A DNA stretch of 64,000 nucleotides from NCBI RefSeq assembly GCF_038003045.1, contig NZ_JBBOOK010000001.1:124001-188000 (forward strand), given 5' to 3'. Below the pieces are notes generated by a model. The model was not told the origin of the DNA. It did no database searches and saw only the letters and a program-made list of their open reading frames with translations. Every line of letters begins with the position of its first letter. Positions within the stretch are counted from its first letter, which is position 1. The stretch comes from Sporosarcina sp. FSL W7-1349 (GTDB lineage Bacteria; Bacillota; Bacilli; Bacillales_A; Planococcaceae). The translations under genes were made by a program, and so were the position numbers. Below are positions 36,182-46,409 of this stretch, one piece after another.

Positions 36182-36488
36182 GCCGATAACTTCCGGCAGA
36201 TGTTGATGCTTTCGGACAAGTGCCGATAACATCATGTGAAGGCTGATAACTTAGAGGAAGAGCTGATACCTACGCACAAAAGCTGATAATTCCATGCAAA
36301 CGTTGATAATTTCGTATAAGTGCCGATACTTCGTCTCACCCGCTGATACGTCCGCTCCCCGCGCCCATACTCTGTGTTCCACGCTTATACTTCCGCGTCC
36401 CGCGCCCATATTCTGTGTTTCCGCACTCATACCTCCGCATCCCGCACCAATATCCCTGCACACCACACTCAAATCTTCACGCCACGGG
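36182..36488. repeat. Degenerate tandem repeat array, 20-21 bp period, about 15 units
   Basis: Units start with a conserved core like G(C/T)(C/T)GATAA(C/T)TTC and then about 10 variable bases. The first nine units start exactly every 20 bp (36182, 36202, 36222 ... 36342); later units are 20-21 bp and more degenerate (GCCCATAC, GCTTATAC, ACTCATAC). Non-coding, between convergent ytnP and the PepSY gene. Confidence 0.85.
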
Positions 36489-36510
36489 TCCCATCCCGCT
36501 CCCCAACACA

Positions 36511-36548
36511 AAAAAGCCGCTGCCTCCCACGGAAGCAACGGCTTTCTT
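36511..36548. terminator. Terminator of the PepSY gene (minus strand)
   Basis: AAAAAGCCGCTGCCTCC and GGAAGCAACGGCTTTCTT pair with a CAC loop; T run on the minus strand. Confidence 0.85.
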
Positions 36549-36552
36549 AACT

Positions 36553-36867
36553 TCAATTCCGGACTAATTCCACGACAGTTCCCGTCTTGGCATCGGCAGC
36601 GAACTCGTACTGTTCCAACTCACCGTTTTTGATACGGGAGATGCCGCCGCGGTAGACATCCATTGTGATGACTTCATTCGTGAACGGTTCGGTTTTCATG
36701 ACGATCCAGGATCCGTCGATCGGGCCCTCTTTTTTAAATGCATCTTTGACATTGCTCAAAACGGCATCTGCCGGGACATTACGATTTACTCGATCAATCG
36801 CTTCATTGACGACAATTCCAGCTGCGACTCCCGTCAAGACACCCGCAAGAAATTCTTTCATTTTCAT
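36553..36867 (-). CDS. ytzB: Small PepSY-like protein (YtzB)
   Basis: 104 residues. The N-terminal hydrophobic segment (LAGVLTGVAAGIVVNEAI) is a membrane anchor and the rest is one PepSY domain (SNVKDAFKKEGPIDGSWIVM...VYRGGISR...YEFAADAKTGTVVEL). It matches YtzB, located next to the M42 peptidase gene in Bacilli. Likely a membrane-attached extracytoplasmic protein, perhaps modulating peptidases. AGGGGGCTGAACG precedes the ATG. Confidence 0.75.
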   Translation of the reverse strand: MKMKEFLAGVLTGVAAGIVVNEAIDRVNRNVPADAVLSNVKDAFKKEGPIDGSWIVMKTEPFTNEVITMDVYRGGISRIKNGELEQYEFAADAKTGTVVELVRN

Positions 36868-37033
36868 ACGACGTTCAGCCCCCTCGGTATCAGTTTGTCA
36901 ATAAGTGTACCACATTTAGGGGCATGCCGTCGTGATAAATTATGATTTCCACGAGGCTGAGTGAAACAATGGTATCACAACGGCAGATGGACTACACTAA
37001 AAAGGAGATATCGACTTGGGGAGGCATGGACTC

Positions 37034-38107
37034 ATGCAGAAAGATACGTTGGAAATGTTCAAGACTTTGACAGAGCTGCCTGGCGCGCCGGGCAATGAAC
37101 AGCAGGTCCGCCGTTATATGAAGACGGAGCTTGAGAAATATTCGGATGACTTGGTTCAGGATCATCTCGGAAGCCTGTTTGGCGTCCGTCATGGAGATGA
37201 AGGGGCGCCCCGTATCATGGTGGCGGGCCATATGGACGAAGTTGGATTTATGGTGAGTGCCATCACTGAAAATGGGATGATCCGATTCCAGCCGTTGGGT
37301 GGATGGTGGAGCCAAGTGCTGCTCGCCCAGCGTGTTGAAATCATCACCGAAAATGGTCCGGTCGTCGGGGTGATCGGTTCGATTCCGCCCCATCTATTAA
37401 GTGATGCAGTCCGCAATAAACCGATGGATATCAAAAACATGCTGATCGATATAGGCGCCGATGACCGGGAAGATGCGAAAAAGATCGGCATCCGGCCGGG
37501 CCAACAGATTGTCCCGGTTTGCCCATTCACTCCGATGGCCAACGATAAAAAAATTCTGGCGAAGGCCTGGGACAATCGATATGGATGCGGTTTGGCCATT
37601 GAGTTGTTGAAAGAAGTCCATCAAGAAAAGTTGCCGAATCAGTTATACGCCGGAGCGACGGTCATGGAGGAGGTCGGCTTACGGGGTGCGCAAACGGCCG
37701 CCCGGATGATCGAGCCTGATCTGTTTTTTGCATTGGATGCGAGCCCCGCCAATGATGCGTCCGGTAAAAAGGACGAATTCGGACAGCTGGGCAAAGGCGT
37801 ATTATTGAGAATTTTTGACCGCACGATGGTGACACATAGAGGCATGCGGGAATTCATCCTCGACACGGCGGAAACACATCATATTCCTTATCAATATTTC
37901 GTTTCTCCGGGCGGGACCGATGCCGGGCAGGTCCATATTTCGAATGAAGGCGTCCCGAGTGCTGTCATTGGCATTTGTTCACGTTATATCCATACAGCCG
38001 CTTCGATTATTCATACGGATGATTACGCAGCCGCCAAGGAACTTCTCGTCAAATTGGTCAAAGCTTGCGATAGAACGACAGTGGAAACGATAAAGAACAA
38101 TGTGTAA
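37034..38107 (+). CDS. ytoP: M42 family aminopeptidase (YtoP)
   Basis: A 357-residue cytoplasmic metallo-aminopeptidase / endoglucanase-like protein. Metal ligands are in [10 protein letters not shown] (His), AWDNRYG (Asp, bridging), EEVGLRG (catalytic Glu pair) and [12 protein letters not shown] 37034 has GGGGAGG about 9 bp upstream; a TTG at 37016 lies before it. It is divergent from ytzB and overlaps none; the next gene follows directly. Confidence 0.88.
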   Translation: MQKDTLEMFKTLTELPGAPGNEQQVRRYMKTELEKYSDDLVQDHLGSLFGVRHGDEGAPRIMVAGHMDEVGFMVSAITENGMIRFQPLGGWWSQVLLAQRVEIITENGPVVGVIGSIPPHLLSDAVRNKPMDIKNMLIDIGADDREDAKKIGIRPGQQIVPVCPFTPMANDKKILAKAWDNRYGCGLAIELLKEVHQEKLPNQLYAGATVMEEVGLRGAQTAARMIEPDLFFALDASPANDASGKKDEFGQLGKGVLLRIFDRTMVTHRGMREFILDTAETHHIPYQYFVSPGGTDAGQVHISNEGVPSAVIGICSRYIHTAASIIHTDDYAAAKELLVKLVKACDRTTVETIKNNV

Positions 38108-38123
38108 AAAGATAGGAAACGCG

Positions 38124-38645
38124 ATGGACTTTGTCATCGGATCGACAAACAAAGCAAAAGTGCAAGCGGCAACGGAAGTCATCCACGCACAATACCCTTC
38201 CGCCCATTTTGAGGCGCGAAATGTTGATTCTAGCGTATCCGATCAGCCATTCGGGGATGAAGAGACGATGGCGGGGGCAGTCAATCGGGCGATTGCAGCT
38301 GCCGGAACGAAAAGCGGCGCGATCGGGATCGGATTCGAAGGGGGCGTCCGGATGGTGGGCCGTCAGATGTATTTATGCAACTGGGGCGCCTTGGCTTTGC
38401 CGGACGGAAAAGTGTTCACGGCAGCGGGCGCGCAAATTCCGCTTCCATTGGAAATCGCCGAAAGATTGTTGGCAGGCGATGAGTTGGGTCCGGTAGTGGA
38501 CCGCTATTTCCAAGCAAGTGGAATTCCCCAACGGGAAGGGGCAATCGGCATGTTTACCGCCCATCTCGTGAAGCGCAACCAATTATTCGAGCATATTTTA
38601 TTACTATTGCTTGGCCAATTTGAATTTTCTGAGAATCAAAACTGA
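38124..38645 (+). CDS. DUF84 family NTPase (inosine/xanthosine triphosphatase, YjjX-like)
   Basis: 173 residues. VIGSTNKAKVQAA at the N-terminus and FGDEETMAGAVNRA, then GFEGGV, are the YjjX/DUF84 signature. The family hydrolyses non-canonical purine triphosphates (ITP, XTP) to protect nucleic acids. ATG 38124 has AGGAAA upstream; starting earlier would overlap ytoP. Same operon as ytoP. Activity is assigned from the family. Confidence 0.8.
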   Translation: MDFVIGSTNKAKVQAATEVIHAQYPSAHFEARNVDSSVSDQPFGDEETMAGAVNRAIAAAGTKSGAIGIGFEGGVRMVGRQMYLCNWGALALPDGKVFTAAGAQIPLPLEIAERLLAGDELGPVVDRYFQASGIPQREGAIGMFTAHLVKRNQLFEHILLLLLGQFEFSENQN

Positions 38646-38719
38646 TGGCCCGACGGTTGCAACTGCCTAGTAACAACTTTAAAATGAAGAGGGAAATCAA
38701 AATGATTGGGGGAAATTGA

Positions 38720-39235
38720 ATGTTCCGTAATTGGAAATTCCTATTCCTAATAACGTTGTCCCTCATCCTTCTTGTTGGCTGTGGCAAATCACTGGATGAT
38801 CGAGCGACGAATGGAATTGAAGTAGCCAGAGCCGCTTTTTTAGCGAATGCTAAGAAACCGACGGAAGAAACAGATGGAGTCCGCTATTTTAAACCTGCCG
38901 GGTTCGCTGTGACAGAGGATTCGGATGCTCAAAATATAGTGTTCAATAAAGGCAATGACACGTATATCCTATTTGTCAACCCGAACGAAGAAAGGGATAG
39001 CCAGCTTTTCTATGATCTGTTGCAAGCCGACCAAAACAAAGAGATTATCGGAGAGTCGACATTTGAGGAAGCTGGAAATTTCGGCTTTGCCGCTGTTTTG
39101 GAGGGTGGCAAGGATGAATTTGAATTGATCGCGAGTGTAGGCGGAGCGAAAATGACAACTGTCGCCAAGAAACGAGATATCGAAACGGACTTGGAGAAAA
39201 TGATGGAAATCGTACGGTCGGTTGAGCAGGAGTAA
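38720..39235 (+). CDS. Hypothetical lipoprotein
   Basis: 171 residues with signal peptide and lipobox LVGC (Cys 21). The mature part is acidic with alternating strands (VRYFKPAGFAVTEDSDAQNI, then DTYILFVNPNEE). No recognised domain. GATTGGGGGAAATTG precedes the ATG. It sits where B. subtilis has ytpP (a thioredoxin), but lacks any CxxC motif, so it is not YtpP. Membrane-anchored, role unknown. Confidence 0.7.
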   Translation: MFRNWKFLFLITLSLILLVGCGKSLDDRATNGIEVARAAFLANAKKPTEETDGVRYFKPAGFAVTEDSDAQNIVFNKGNDTYILFVNPNEERDSQLFYDLLQADQNKEIIGESTFEEAGNFGFAAVLEGGKDEFELIASVGGAKMTTVAKKRDIETDLEKMMEIVRSVEQE

Positions 39236-39293
39236 TTTGCTGCCAATCGACTTCTTCCTGTAGATGTTACAGAATGGAAAGGTGGATGGAAAT

Positions 39294-40106
39294 ATGAAAT
39301 CCGAGCAACTGGTAGAACTGCTGAAAGAACGATTGCCATCCGAAAAGTTCACATGGCGATTTGACCGGAAAACCGATAAGGTGCGGCTGGAGCATACGGA
39401 CTTGAAAAAAGGGATGGACATTTCACTCCCTGAAATACTAGCAAAGTATGAGGAGAAAAAAGACCAAGCGATCGAAGAGGTTGTTTATACAATCCGCGAA
39501 ACGTTCAGTGCGATGGAAAAGGAAAGTGAGGAAGGCTTTGCTGGACAAACGTCCATTTATCCGGTCATCCGATCGACTTCCTTCCCATTGGAAACTTCCG
39601 CTGGACACCGTTTCTTGACAAAAGAGCATACGGCGGAAACACGGATCTATTATGCGCTGGATCTTGGGGCCACTTATCGGCTGATCGATGAAAATATGGT
39701 GGAATCGATCGGCTTGTCTGACACTGAAATTATGGAATCTGCTTTATTCCGGGTGCGATCCCTTCCGACTTCGATGAAAAAGGATGAAGTGTCCGGCAAT
39801 ATCTATTACTTCGTCAACAATAATGACGGATATGATGCAAGCCGTATATTGAACAGCGCATTTTTGAAAGAAATGGAAAGCAAGATCGAAGGTCATATGA
39901 CCGTCTCTGTACCGCATCAGGATGTCCTGATCATCGGCGATATCCGCAATGACACAGGATATGACGTCTTAGCCCAATTGACGATGCAGTTCTTTACCGT
40001 CGGGGCGGTGCCCGTCACCTCGCTATCTTTCATTTACGAGGATGGAAAACTGGAGCCGATTTTCATCATGGCCAAAAATAGAGTGACGCGAAAGGAACGA
40101 AAGTGA
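39294..40106 (+). CDS. ytpQ: DUF1444 family protein (YtpQ)
   Basis: 270 residues in the DUF1444 family ([21 protein letters not shown] start; [20 protein letters not shown] region). ATG 39294 is preceded by AAAGGTGGATGG. It overlaps the next gene, ytpR, by 4 bp (GTGA), the same gene pair as in B. subtilis. Cytoplasmic, function unknown. Confidence 0.85.
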   Translation: MKSEQLVELLKERLPSEKFTWRFDRKTDKVRLEHTDLKKGMDISLPEILAKYEEKKDQAIEEVVYTIRETFSAMEKESEEGFAGQTSIYPVIRSTSFPLETSAGHRFLTKEHTAETRIYYALDLGATYRLIDENMVESIGLSDTEIMESALFRVRSLPTSMKKDEVSGNIYYFVNNNDGYDASRILNSAFLKEMESKIEGHMTVSVPHQDVLIIGDIRNDTGYDVLAQLTMQFFTVGAVPVTSLSFIYEDGKLEPIFIMAKNRVTRKERK

Positions 40107-40717
40107 AGATGAATATTTTCTTTAATCCGGCTGGGGTAGGCGATGTCCTGCTCATTCAATTTTCTGCGACGAAGCCGGCAGCCGTGTTGGCGAGACGGGA
40201 AAAAGATATAGCCTGGATCCAGGATGAAAAGACAGGGGAAGTGATAGGGGCCAACCTATTCCACGCCTCTACCTATATGGCGATCGAAGGAAAGGGAAAT
40301 ATCGAGGTATCTGGCGAACTTGTAGAACAACTTCAAAAAGCGATCCGTGCCAATGGTTCCGACTATACGCTGGACATCGACCTTTCCCCTAAGTTTGTCG
40401 TCGGCAAAGTATTGACGAAAGAAAAACATCCGAATGCGGATCGACTCAGTGTCTGTAAAGTCGATATCGGCGTGGAAACGGTACAAATCGTCTGCGGCGC
40501 ACCCAATGTGGAAGCCGGTCAACATGTAGTCGTCGCCAAAGTGGGGGCCGTCATGCCATCCGGACTTGTAATACGGGATGCGGAACTTCGCGGAGTTCCT
40601 TCATCTGGAATGATTTGCTCCGCTAAAGAGCTTGCCCTTCCAAATGCCCCTTCTGAAAAAGGGATACTTGTACTAGGGGGTAATGAAGAACCTGGAACTC
40701 CATATCACTTGTCATGA
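40103..40717 (+). CDS. ytpR: tRNA-binding-domain protein YtpR
   Basis: 204 residues: an N-terminal DUF4479 domain (about 1-85) and a C-terminal EMAP/Csp-type tRNA-binding OB domain (about 90-200; [20 protein letters not shown], then [20 protein letters not shown]) as in PheT and Trbp111. GTG 40103 has AAAGGA at 6 bp; ATG 40109 ([10 protein letters not shown]) matches the usual family start. Co-transcribed with ytpQ. Likely a tRNA chaperone; role unproven. Confidence 0.87.
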   Translation: MKMNIFFNPAGVGDVLLIQFSATKPAAVLARREKDIAWIQDEKTGEVIGANLFHASTYMAIEGKGNIEVSGELVEQLQKAIRANGSDYTLDIDLSPKFVVGKVLTKEKHPNADRLSVCKVDIGVETVQIVCGAPNVEAGQHVVVAKVGAVMPSGLVIRDAELRGVPSSGMICSAKELALPNAPSEKGILVLGGNEEPGTPYHLS

Positions 40718-40720
40718 CTC

Positions 40721-40746
40721 AAAACGTACCGAACTGGTACGTTTTT
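40721..40746 (+). terminator. Terminator of the ytpQR operon
   Basis: AAAACGTACC and GGTACGTTTT with a GAACT loop and T run. Confidence 0.87.
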
Positions 40747-40823
40747 CGTGTTTCTCGGATTGATTTGATTTAGACGCGGCTGACCTGTTAAAATAGATTG
40801 ATTGACACGAAAAGAGTGATTGT

Positions 40824-43517
40824 ATGAGTTGGTTCAAAAAGGTAGTTGACCGGCTGTTCGGGCCGGATGAAGAAGAAAAATTTGATGAGATTGATAGCAT
40901 AGAGCAAGAAGAGGTAAAAGAGGTTCCGACCCAAACGAAGACTCCGCCGTCTTTCCGCTTTCCGATCATTACGGATGCCGAAATCTACGGATGGGACGAA
41001 GAGGACGAGGGAAGACCGGAACGGAAACCAGTCGAAAAGCCGATTGGTCGTGAAGAAGATGACTATGAAACAATACCGTTATATAAGAATGAAAGATGGC
41101 CCGAGACACCGGCAACCGGAACAATACATAGAGCGGGTTCGTCTGGGCTGAAGTATGGATCCAGCCCAAGCCCTGAAAGGATAGTTCCCAAAACTGTCCG
41201 AAAAGAGCAGAAGCCTGCTTCGGTGAAAATAGAATCCAAGCGCAGCGGCAGGCCATTCACGCCGACCGCAATCCCGTCGCCTGTTTTCGGCTTTTCCAGA
41301 CCGGAAAATGTGGTCAACCGGAAACTGGAAGAAGAGCGGAAAAGCGAGATAACCCAGCGGGATGTGGAGGAATGGGAGAATATCCCGGATGAACAGTCTA
41401 GCACTCTCACAAGCTGGGTGGAGACGGATTTGACAGCTGAAGAAGAAGCTGCGGCCGGCTCTGAAATTTTTACGGGGATTGCTGAAGAGGCAATCGACCA
41501 TACTACGGAAAAAGAGACCCATATTCCGTCGGCTTCTGACCATGCTATCGTGGAAGAACCTGCTGAGAGCGATTTGCCGATAGAAGAACAACCGATGGAA
41601 GAACAATCGGTAAATGAACAACCGATGGAAGAATGGATAGAGCCGGATGACGAAGATGTTTTGGAGCAGCAAATCGATGAAGGCTCTGAACGGGAGCAGT
41701 CGGACTTTGAAGTTGCCAATCAATTGTCCAATCTGCCTGAGCCGGAATCGGTAGCGGATGAATCCACCGTTATTCCATACGAACCGGAGCCCAAGGAACC
41801 AATCATGGATGAGCAGGATATACCTATGTCCGAGCCTCTTGAAAAAACGGAAGAGCCGCTTGAGGAGAGTGACGATTCCGCACAATCGGCTACAGAGCGG
41901 ATTGTTCCTTTCAATGTGTTGATGTTGAAATCGGATAAAGAGAAGCTGGAGAAGATTGTGCAGGCCGGAACGGATTCCATCATTCCCGCACAGCCGGTTT
42001 CCAAGGCGCCGGAACCTCGACCAGAGCCGGCTGATGCCGCACAAAACGAAGTGGCATCGGACGCTGTGGCGACGATGGAGCCGGAAGAGGAAGTGGAACC
42101 GCCGTATTACGCGTTCCCTTCATTGGATTATTTGATACCGCCGGAAGACCAGGTTGAGGATTCAGAATGGCTGGAGTCGCAATCCGAAAAATTGGAGGTC
42201 GCCTTGTCCCATTTCTCCGTCCAAGCAACTGTCATCGAGGCGGTACAAGGTCCATCGGTGACCCGATTCGAATTGACGGTCGCTCAAGGGACAAAGGTGA
42301 GCAAGGTCCGGAATTTGGCGGACGACCTGAAACTGGCGCTAGCAGCCGAAGATATCCGGATTCAGGCGCCGATACCGGGCAGAAGCTCCATCGGCATCGA
42401 AATCCCGAACCGGAAGACACGACCCGTCCGAATCTCCGAAGTGATCGGATCCGATGTATATAAAAACTCGCCTTCTCCGCTGGAGGCCGTCCTCGGCTTG
42501 GGCTTGACAGGTACTCCGGTGACGATCGATCTTCGGAAGATGCCCCATGGAATGATTGCCGGGGCGACGGGCTCGGGGAAATCTGTCTGCATCAACTCGA
42601 TCTTGATCAGTCTGTTGTATAAAGCACCGCCGACCGATCTGAAGATGATGCTGATCGATCCAAAGATGGTGGAACTTGCCCCGTTCAACGGAATTCCCCA
42701 TCTGATCAGCCCAGTGATCACCGATGTCAAAGCTGCAACAGCCGCCTTGAAATGGGCTGTCGCAGAAATGGAACGCCGCTATGAACTGTTGGCGCATGCG
42801 GGTGTCCGAGATATTGAACGGTATAACCGGCAAGTGATCGAGAGCCGGAAGTTTTCATTGAAAATGCCGTATTTGTTAATTGTGATAGACGAATTGGCGG
42901 ATCTGATGATGATGGCACCGGCGGATGTCGAAGTGTCCATTAGCCGGATTGCCCAGAAAGCGCGGGCTTGCGGCATCCACCTCATTATTGCGACGCAGCG
43001 TCCATCCGTGGATGTCATCACTGGAACGATCAAAGCCAATGTGCCGACGCGGATCGCCTTTTCGGTTTCTTCGCAAATCGATTCAAGGACGATTTTGGAT
43101 TCCCCGGGAGCCGAACGCCTTCTTGGAAAAGGGGATATGCTCTACATCGGAAACGGCCAATCCTCCGCTGTCCGTCTACAAGGGACATTTGTCACGGATG
43201 ACGAAATTGAACGTATAATAGAACATGTTCAAAACGAAGCGGAACCGGATTATCTGTTCGGCCAGGAGGACCTCTTGGCGCATGCCGCCGATGAGGAAGA
43301 AAAGGATCCGCTATATCAAGAGGCATGCCATTTCATACTCGAGCAAGGCAGCGCTTCTACATCCCTTTTGCAACGGCATTTCAGCATCGGCTATAACCGT
43401 GCAGCGAAATTGATCGATCGGATGGAGAAACAAGGCTTCATCTCAGGTCAACGGGGAAGCAAAGCAAGGGATGTCTATTTGACGGAAAACGATCTTGAGA
43501 AAATATATAAGGAATAG
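40824..43517 (+). CDS. sftA: DNA translocase SftA (soluble FtsK/SpoIIIE homologue)
   Basis: 897 residues. No membrane helices; residues 1-60 are a septum-targeting part (MSWFKKVVDRLFGPDEEE). A long acidic, low-complexity linker (about 60-430) contains short repeats such as EEQPMEEQSVNEQPMEEW. The FtsK motor is about 430-800 with Walker A GATGSGKS at 580-587 and Walker B LLIVIDELADLM; the winged-helix gamma domain (about 830-897) reads KOPS/SRS-like DNA signals. SftA moves chromosomal DNA out of the closing septum. B. subtilis SftA (YtpST) is 952 residues. It is followed by murC as in Bacilli. Confidence 0.92.
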   Translation: MSWFKKVVDRLFGPDEEEKFDEIDSIEQEEVKEVPTQTKTPPSFRFPIITDAEIYGWDEEDEGRPERKPVEKPIGREEDDYETIPLYKNERWPETPATGTIHRAGSSGLKYGSSPSPERIVPKTVRKEQKPASVKIESKRSGRPFTPTAIPSPVFGFSRPENVVNRKLEEERKSEITQRDVEEWENIPDEQSSTLTSWVETDLTAEEEAAAGSEIFTGIAEEAIDHTTEKETHIPSASDHAIVEEPAESDLPIEEQPMEEQSVNEQPMEEWIEPDDEDVLEQQIDEGSEREQSDFEVANQLSNLPEPESVADESTVIPYEPEPKEPIMDEQDIPMSEPLEKTEEPLEESDDSAQSATERIVPFNVLMLKSDKEKLEKIVQAGTDSIIPAQPVSKAPEPRPEPADAAQNEVASDAVATMEPEEEVEPPYYAFPSLDYLIPPEDQVEDSEWLESQSEKLEVALSHFSVQATVIEAVQGPSVTRFELTVAQGTKVSKVRNLADDLKLALAAEDIRIQAPIPGRSSIGIEIPNRKTRPVRISEVIGSDVYKNSPSPLEAVLGLGLTGTPVTIDLRKMPHGMIAGATGSGKSVCINSILISLLYKAPPTDLKMMLIDPKMVELAPFNGIPHLISPVITDVKAATAALKWAVAEMERRYELLAHAGVRDIERYNRQVIESRKFSLKMPYLLIVIDELADLMMMAPADVEVSISRIAQKARACGIHLIIATQRPSVDVITGTIKANVPTRIAFSVSSQIDSRTILDSPGAERLLGKGDMLYIGNGQSSAVRLQGTFVTDDEIERIIEHVQNEAEPDYLFGQEDLLAHAADEEEKDPLYQEACHFILEQGSASTSLLQRHFSIGYNRAAKLIDRMEKQGFISGQRGSKARDVYLTENDLEKIYKE

Positions 43518-43596
43518 GCAAGCCTTTTCTTGTAAATTTAATAAAAAAAGAAAAGCTATTTATTAAGGAACAGAAATGGTCCTGGGAGGTTGCATT

Positions 43597-44910
43597 ATGA
43601 CATTGTTCCATTTCGTGGGAATCAAAGGATCGGGAATGAGTTCGCTCGCTCAGATCCTACATGATTCCTCGCAGAAAGTTCAAGGTTCGGACGTGGAGAA
43701 ATATTTTTTTACGGAAGAGCCATTACGTAATCGGAAAATACCAATCTTACCGTTTGATGAAAATAATATACATCCAGGGATGACTGTGATTGCAGGAAAT
43801 GCTTTTCCGGATGATCACCCAGAATTGAAAAAAGCCGCGGAAATCGGACTCGAAATCATTCGTTATCATGATTTCCTTGGCAACTACATGAAGAACTTCA
43901 TATCGATCGGAGTCACTGGCTCCCATGGGAAAACGTCGACAACGGGTCTGCTTTCCCATGTACTATCCGGTTTCGCTCCCACATCTTATTTAATAGGGGA
44001 TGGCACGGGAAAAGGAGTAGAGGACAGCGAGTTTTTCGTCTTCGAAGCATGCGAATATAAACGTCATTTCTTGGCGTATGAACCGGATTATGCCATCATG
44101 ACGAACATTGATTTCGACCATCCCGATTACTTCAAGGATTTGGAAGACGTGATGGACGCTTTTTCGAGTATGGCGTTGCGTGTGAAAAAAGCGCTCATCG
44201 CATGCGGAGATGATCCGAATCTACAAAGGATCCACGCTAATGTACCCGTCGTCTATTACGGGTTTGAGGAATCCAATGATTTCTCGGCCAAGAATATCAT
44301 TAAGACGGTAGATGGTTCGACATTCGATGTTTTTGTGAGAAACGAGTATTATTATACTTTTTCGATACCATTAGCAGGAGATCATTCCATCTTGAATGCC
44401 CTCGGAGTCATTGCGCTCAGCCATTACGAAGGGGTTCCGGTAGCGACCATCCAAGAGCGCCTGTCGACGTTTTCCGGAGTGAAACGGCGTTTCTCCATCA
44501 CGCGGATTAACGACCGCATCATCGTGGACGATTACGCCCATCATCCGAATGAAATCCGGGCAACTTTGCAAACGGCAAGACAGAAGTACCCGGATCGGGA
44601 ACTGGTCGCCATCTTCCAGCCGCATACATTCACTCGGACCTCTGCGCTTTTGGATCAATTTGCGGAAACCCTGTCGGGGGCAGATCATGTATACTTATGT
44701 GACATTTTCAGTTCGGCACGTGAAAAATCAGGAAATCTGACAATCGATGAACTGGTGAAAAAAATCCCTGGTGCCGTCTATTTGAATCTCGACACGGTTC
44801 AGATGCTTGACGATCACAATGACGCTGTTTATCTTTTCATGGGCGCTGGCGATGTTCAGAAATACCTCTATGCATTCAAGGATATTATTACAAAAGACGA
44901 AACAGCTTGA
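43597..44910 (+). CDS. murC: UDP-N-acetylmuramate-L-alanine ligase
   Basis: A 437-residue Mur ligase adding L-Ala to UDP-MurNAc with ATP in wall synthesis. [14 protein letters not shown] binds [15 protein letters not shown] (105-116) is the P-loop; [10 protein letters not shown] and [10 protein letters not shown] are conserved blocks. ATG 43597 has GGGAGG 8 bp upstream. The shorter-than-E. coli form is normal for Bacilli. Confidence 0.95.
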   Translation: MTLFHFVGIKGSGMSSLAQILHDSSQKVQGSDVEKYFFTEEPLRNRKIPILPFDENNIHPGMTVIAGNAFPDDHPELKKAAEIGLEIIRYHDFLGNYMKNFISIGVTGSHGKTSTTGLLSHVLSGFAPTSYLIGDGTGKGVEDSEFFVFEACEYKRHFLAYEPDYAIMTNIDFDHPDYFKDLEDVMDAFSSMALRVKKALIACGDDPNLQRIHANVPVVYYGFEESNDFSAKNIIKTVDGSTFDVFVRNEYYYTFSIPLAGDHSILNALGVIALSHYEGVPVATIQERLSTFSGVKRRFSITRINDRIIVDDYAHHPNEIRATLQTARQKYPDRELVAIFQPHTFTRTSALLDQFAETLSGADHVYLCDIFSSAREKSGNLTIDELVKKIPGAVYLNLDTVQMLDDHNDAVYLFMGAGDVQKYLYAFKDIITKDETA

Positions 44911-44934
44911 TCCCGAGGGATCAAGCTGTTTTTC
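44901..44934 (+). terminator. Terminator of murC
   Basis: AACAGCTTGATCC and GGATCAAGCTGTT with a CGAG loop and T run; the left arm spans the stop codon. Confidence 0.9.
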
Positions 44935-45150
44935 GTAGTTGGGGAAGGCGTTTCCGCAACCTTGAGAAACGGCCATCTCGATATCCGTTTTTCATCATTT
45001 TTTTCTAAAATAAAATTTACCAAAACAATTCCCGTTTTATGAAGGATTCGGGGGAGTCGTGTCGAAGAGGTTAGTTAGTGCTTCATGTTTATATTATCTA
45101 TAATAAGGGTAATTATAAGCTATGGAAAGTTGTTTAGGAGGGTAAAGCCA

Positions 45151-45642
45151 TTGGAGAACTTATTGTACATAGCGGCCATCGTCGCTGCCCTTGCATTTCT
45201 TATTTTGTGTGTGAGCCTTGCCATCACCCTAGTTTCATTGAAAAGGACATTGCAATCCGTTTCGGAAACGATGGATGGGCTAACGACCCAACTTGAAGGA
45301 ATCACCTCGGAAACGACAGAACTGCTGAACAAGACGAACAAACTGGCTGAAGACATCCAGGAGAAATCAGAAAAGCTGAATTCGGTCGTCGATGCGGTGA
45401 AAGGCGTAGGCGAGTCCGTAAGTGGATTCAATTCATCCATCATGCGCGTCAGCGACTCGATCACGACCGAAGCCGAACGGAATAGCGATAAGATCGCCCA
45501 AGTGGTCCAATGGAGTAACGTCGTTCTCGGGATTCTTGATAAAGTGAAGGAGCGGAGAGAAGAAACATCTGATGGCTGGACTGTCTATAAGCCCGTAGCG
45601 GGGCAGAAACGGCTTCCCAGTCCGGCAGACCGCTTTCAATAA
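45151..45642 (+). CDS. ytxG: DUF948 family membrane protein (YtxG)
   Basis: 163 residues. One N-terminal membrane helix (LLYIAAIVAALAFLILCVSLAI), then a long amphipathic helix rich in T/E/K/S (SETMDGLTTQLEGITSETTE), typical of DUF948. TTG 45151 has AGGAGGG 9 bp upstream. In B. subtilis ytxG-ytxH-ytxJ are general-stress genes; here ytxH follows at 33 bp and ytxJ is absent. Confidence 0.85.
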   Translation: MENLLYIAAIVAALAFLILCVSLAITLVSLKRTLQSVSETMDGLTTQLEGITSETTELLNKTNKLAEDIQEKSEKLNSVVDAVKGVGESVSGFNSSIMRVSDSITTEAERNSDKIAQVVQWSNVVLGILDKVKERREETSDGWTVYKPVAGQKRLPSPADRFQ

Positions 45643-45674
45643 AAAATCGTCATACGAAATAGGAGGAATTGAAA

Positions 45675-46364
45675 ATGTCTGAACAAACGACAAAACCGAA
45701 CTACAATGACTCACAGTACAATCCGGGACAGTATAAAAACACTTTTGGTGATGCACCATCCTATTTACCGACCAATTATCAATATGATCGCAGCCGTACC
45801 GACTCGTTCTACGATCAAAATGATGGTTCCGGCGCAGGAAGCTTCCTGTTCGGCGCTTTAGTCGGCGGTGTAATCGGAGCGGCCGCTGCGTTGTTCTTAG
45901 CGCCGAAGACGGGCAGTGAAATGCGCGAAGATTTCTCGACACAGGCTGGGCAATTGAAAGATAAAAGCATCGAATTGAGTTCCGTAGCGAAACAAAAAGC
46001 GACCGAATTGACATCGGCAGCAAAAGAGAAGACAGGTGGATTGACGAAAACAATCCAGGAGCAATCCGGCCAATTGGTTGACAAAGTGAAAACGATGGCT
46101 TCCAAAACGGCTGCTCCGATGGATGATGGAACAGTGTCCTCCGAAGGGGAGGAAGCGATCGAATATGTCCAAGCGACGATTGAAAAAGGAAAAGATACAT
46201 TGACTGCAACAGGTGAAGCATTAAAGGATGCCGTCACGAAGAAAAATGAGGAGACCGATCAACAATCTACCGGAAACAGTGACGTCGCTTATGACAATAG
46301 CGAAAACATCGGTGAAGAAAAGATCACGAACCAAAACCACATCTCCGTGGAAGAGCCGAAATAA
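45675..46364 (+). CDS. ytxH: YtxH-domain general stress protein
   Basis: 229 residues. A polar N-terminus (about 1-55), then the YtxH motif: a membrane helix GSFLFGALVGGVIGAAAALF followed by LAPKTGSEMREDF, and a long Lys/Glu/Ala-rich helix with repeated KxKATEL-type heptads. ATG 45675 has AGGAGG 8 bp upstream. It is in one operon with ytxG. It probably sits in the membrane with the helix in the cytoplasm; role in stress survival is inferred from Bacillus. Confidence 0.85.
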   Translation: MSEQTTKPNYNDSQYNPGQYKNTFGDAPSYLPTNYQYDRSRTDSFYDQNDGSGAGSFLFGALVGGVIGAAAALFLAPKTGSEMREDFSTQAGQLKDKSIELSSVAKQKATELTSAAKEKTGGLTKTIQEQSGQLVDKVKTMASKTAAPMDDGTVSSEGEEAIEYVQATIEKGKDTLTATGEALKDAVTKKNEETDQQSTGNSDVAYDNSENIGEEKITNQNHISVEEPK

Positions 46365-46370
46365 GTTGGA

Positions 46371-46404
46371 AAACCCGCAAACCATTACCGGTCTGCGGGT
46401 TTTT
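46371..46404. terminator. Terminator between ytxH and the FtsA-like gene
   Basis: AAACCCGCAAACC and GGTCTGCGGGTTT with T run; it may serve both convergent genes. Confidence 0.8.
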
Positions 46405-46409
46405 CCATT

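Noticed and set aside
36294..36632. Plus-strand open frame over the second tandem array and into ytzB
   Set aside because: Composition follows the repeat, it has no ribosome binding site and runs antisense into the PepSY gene and its terminator.
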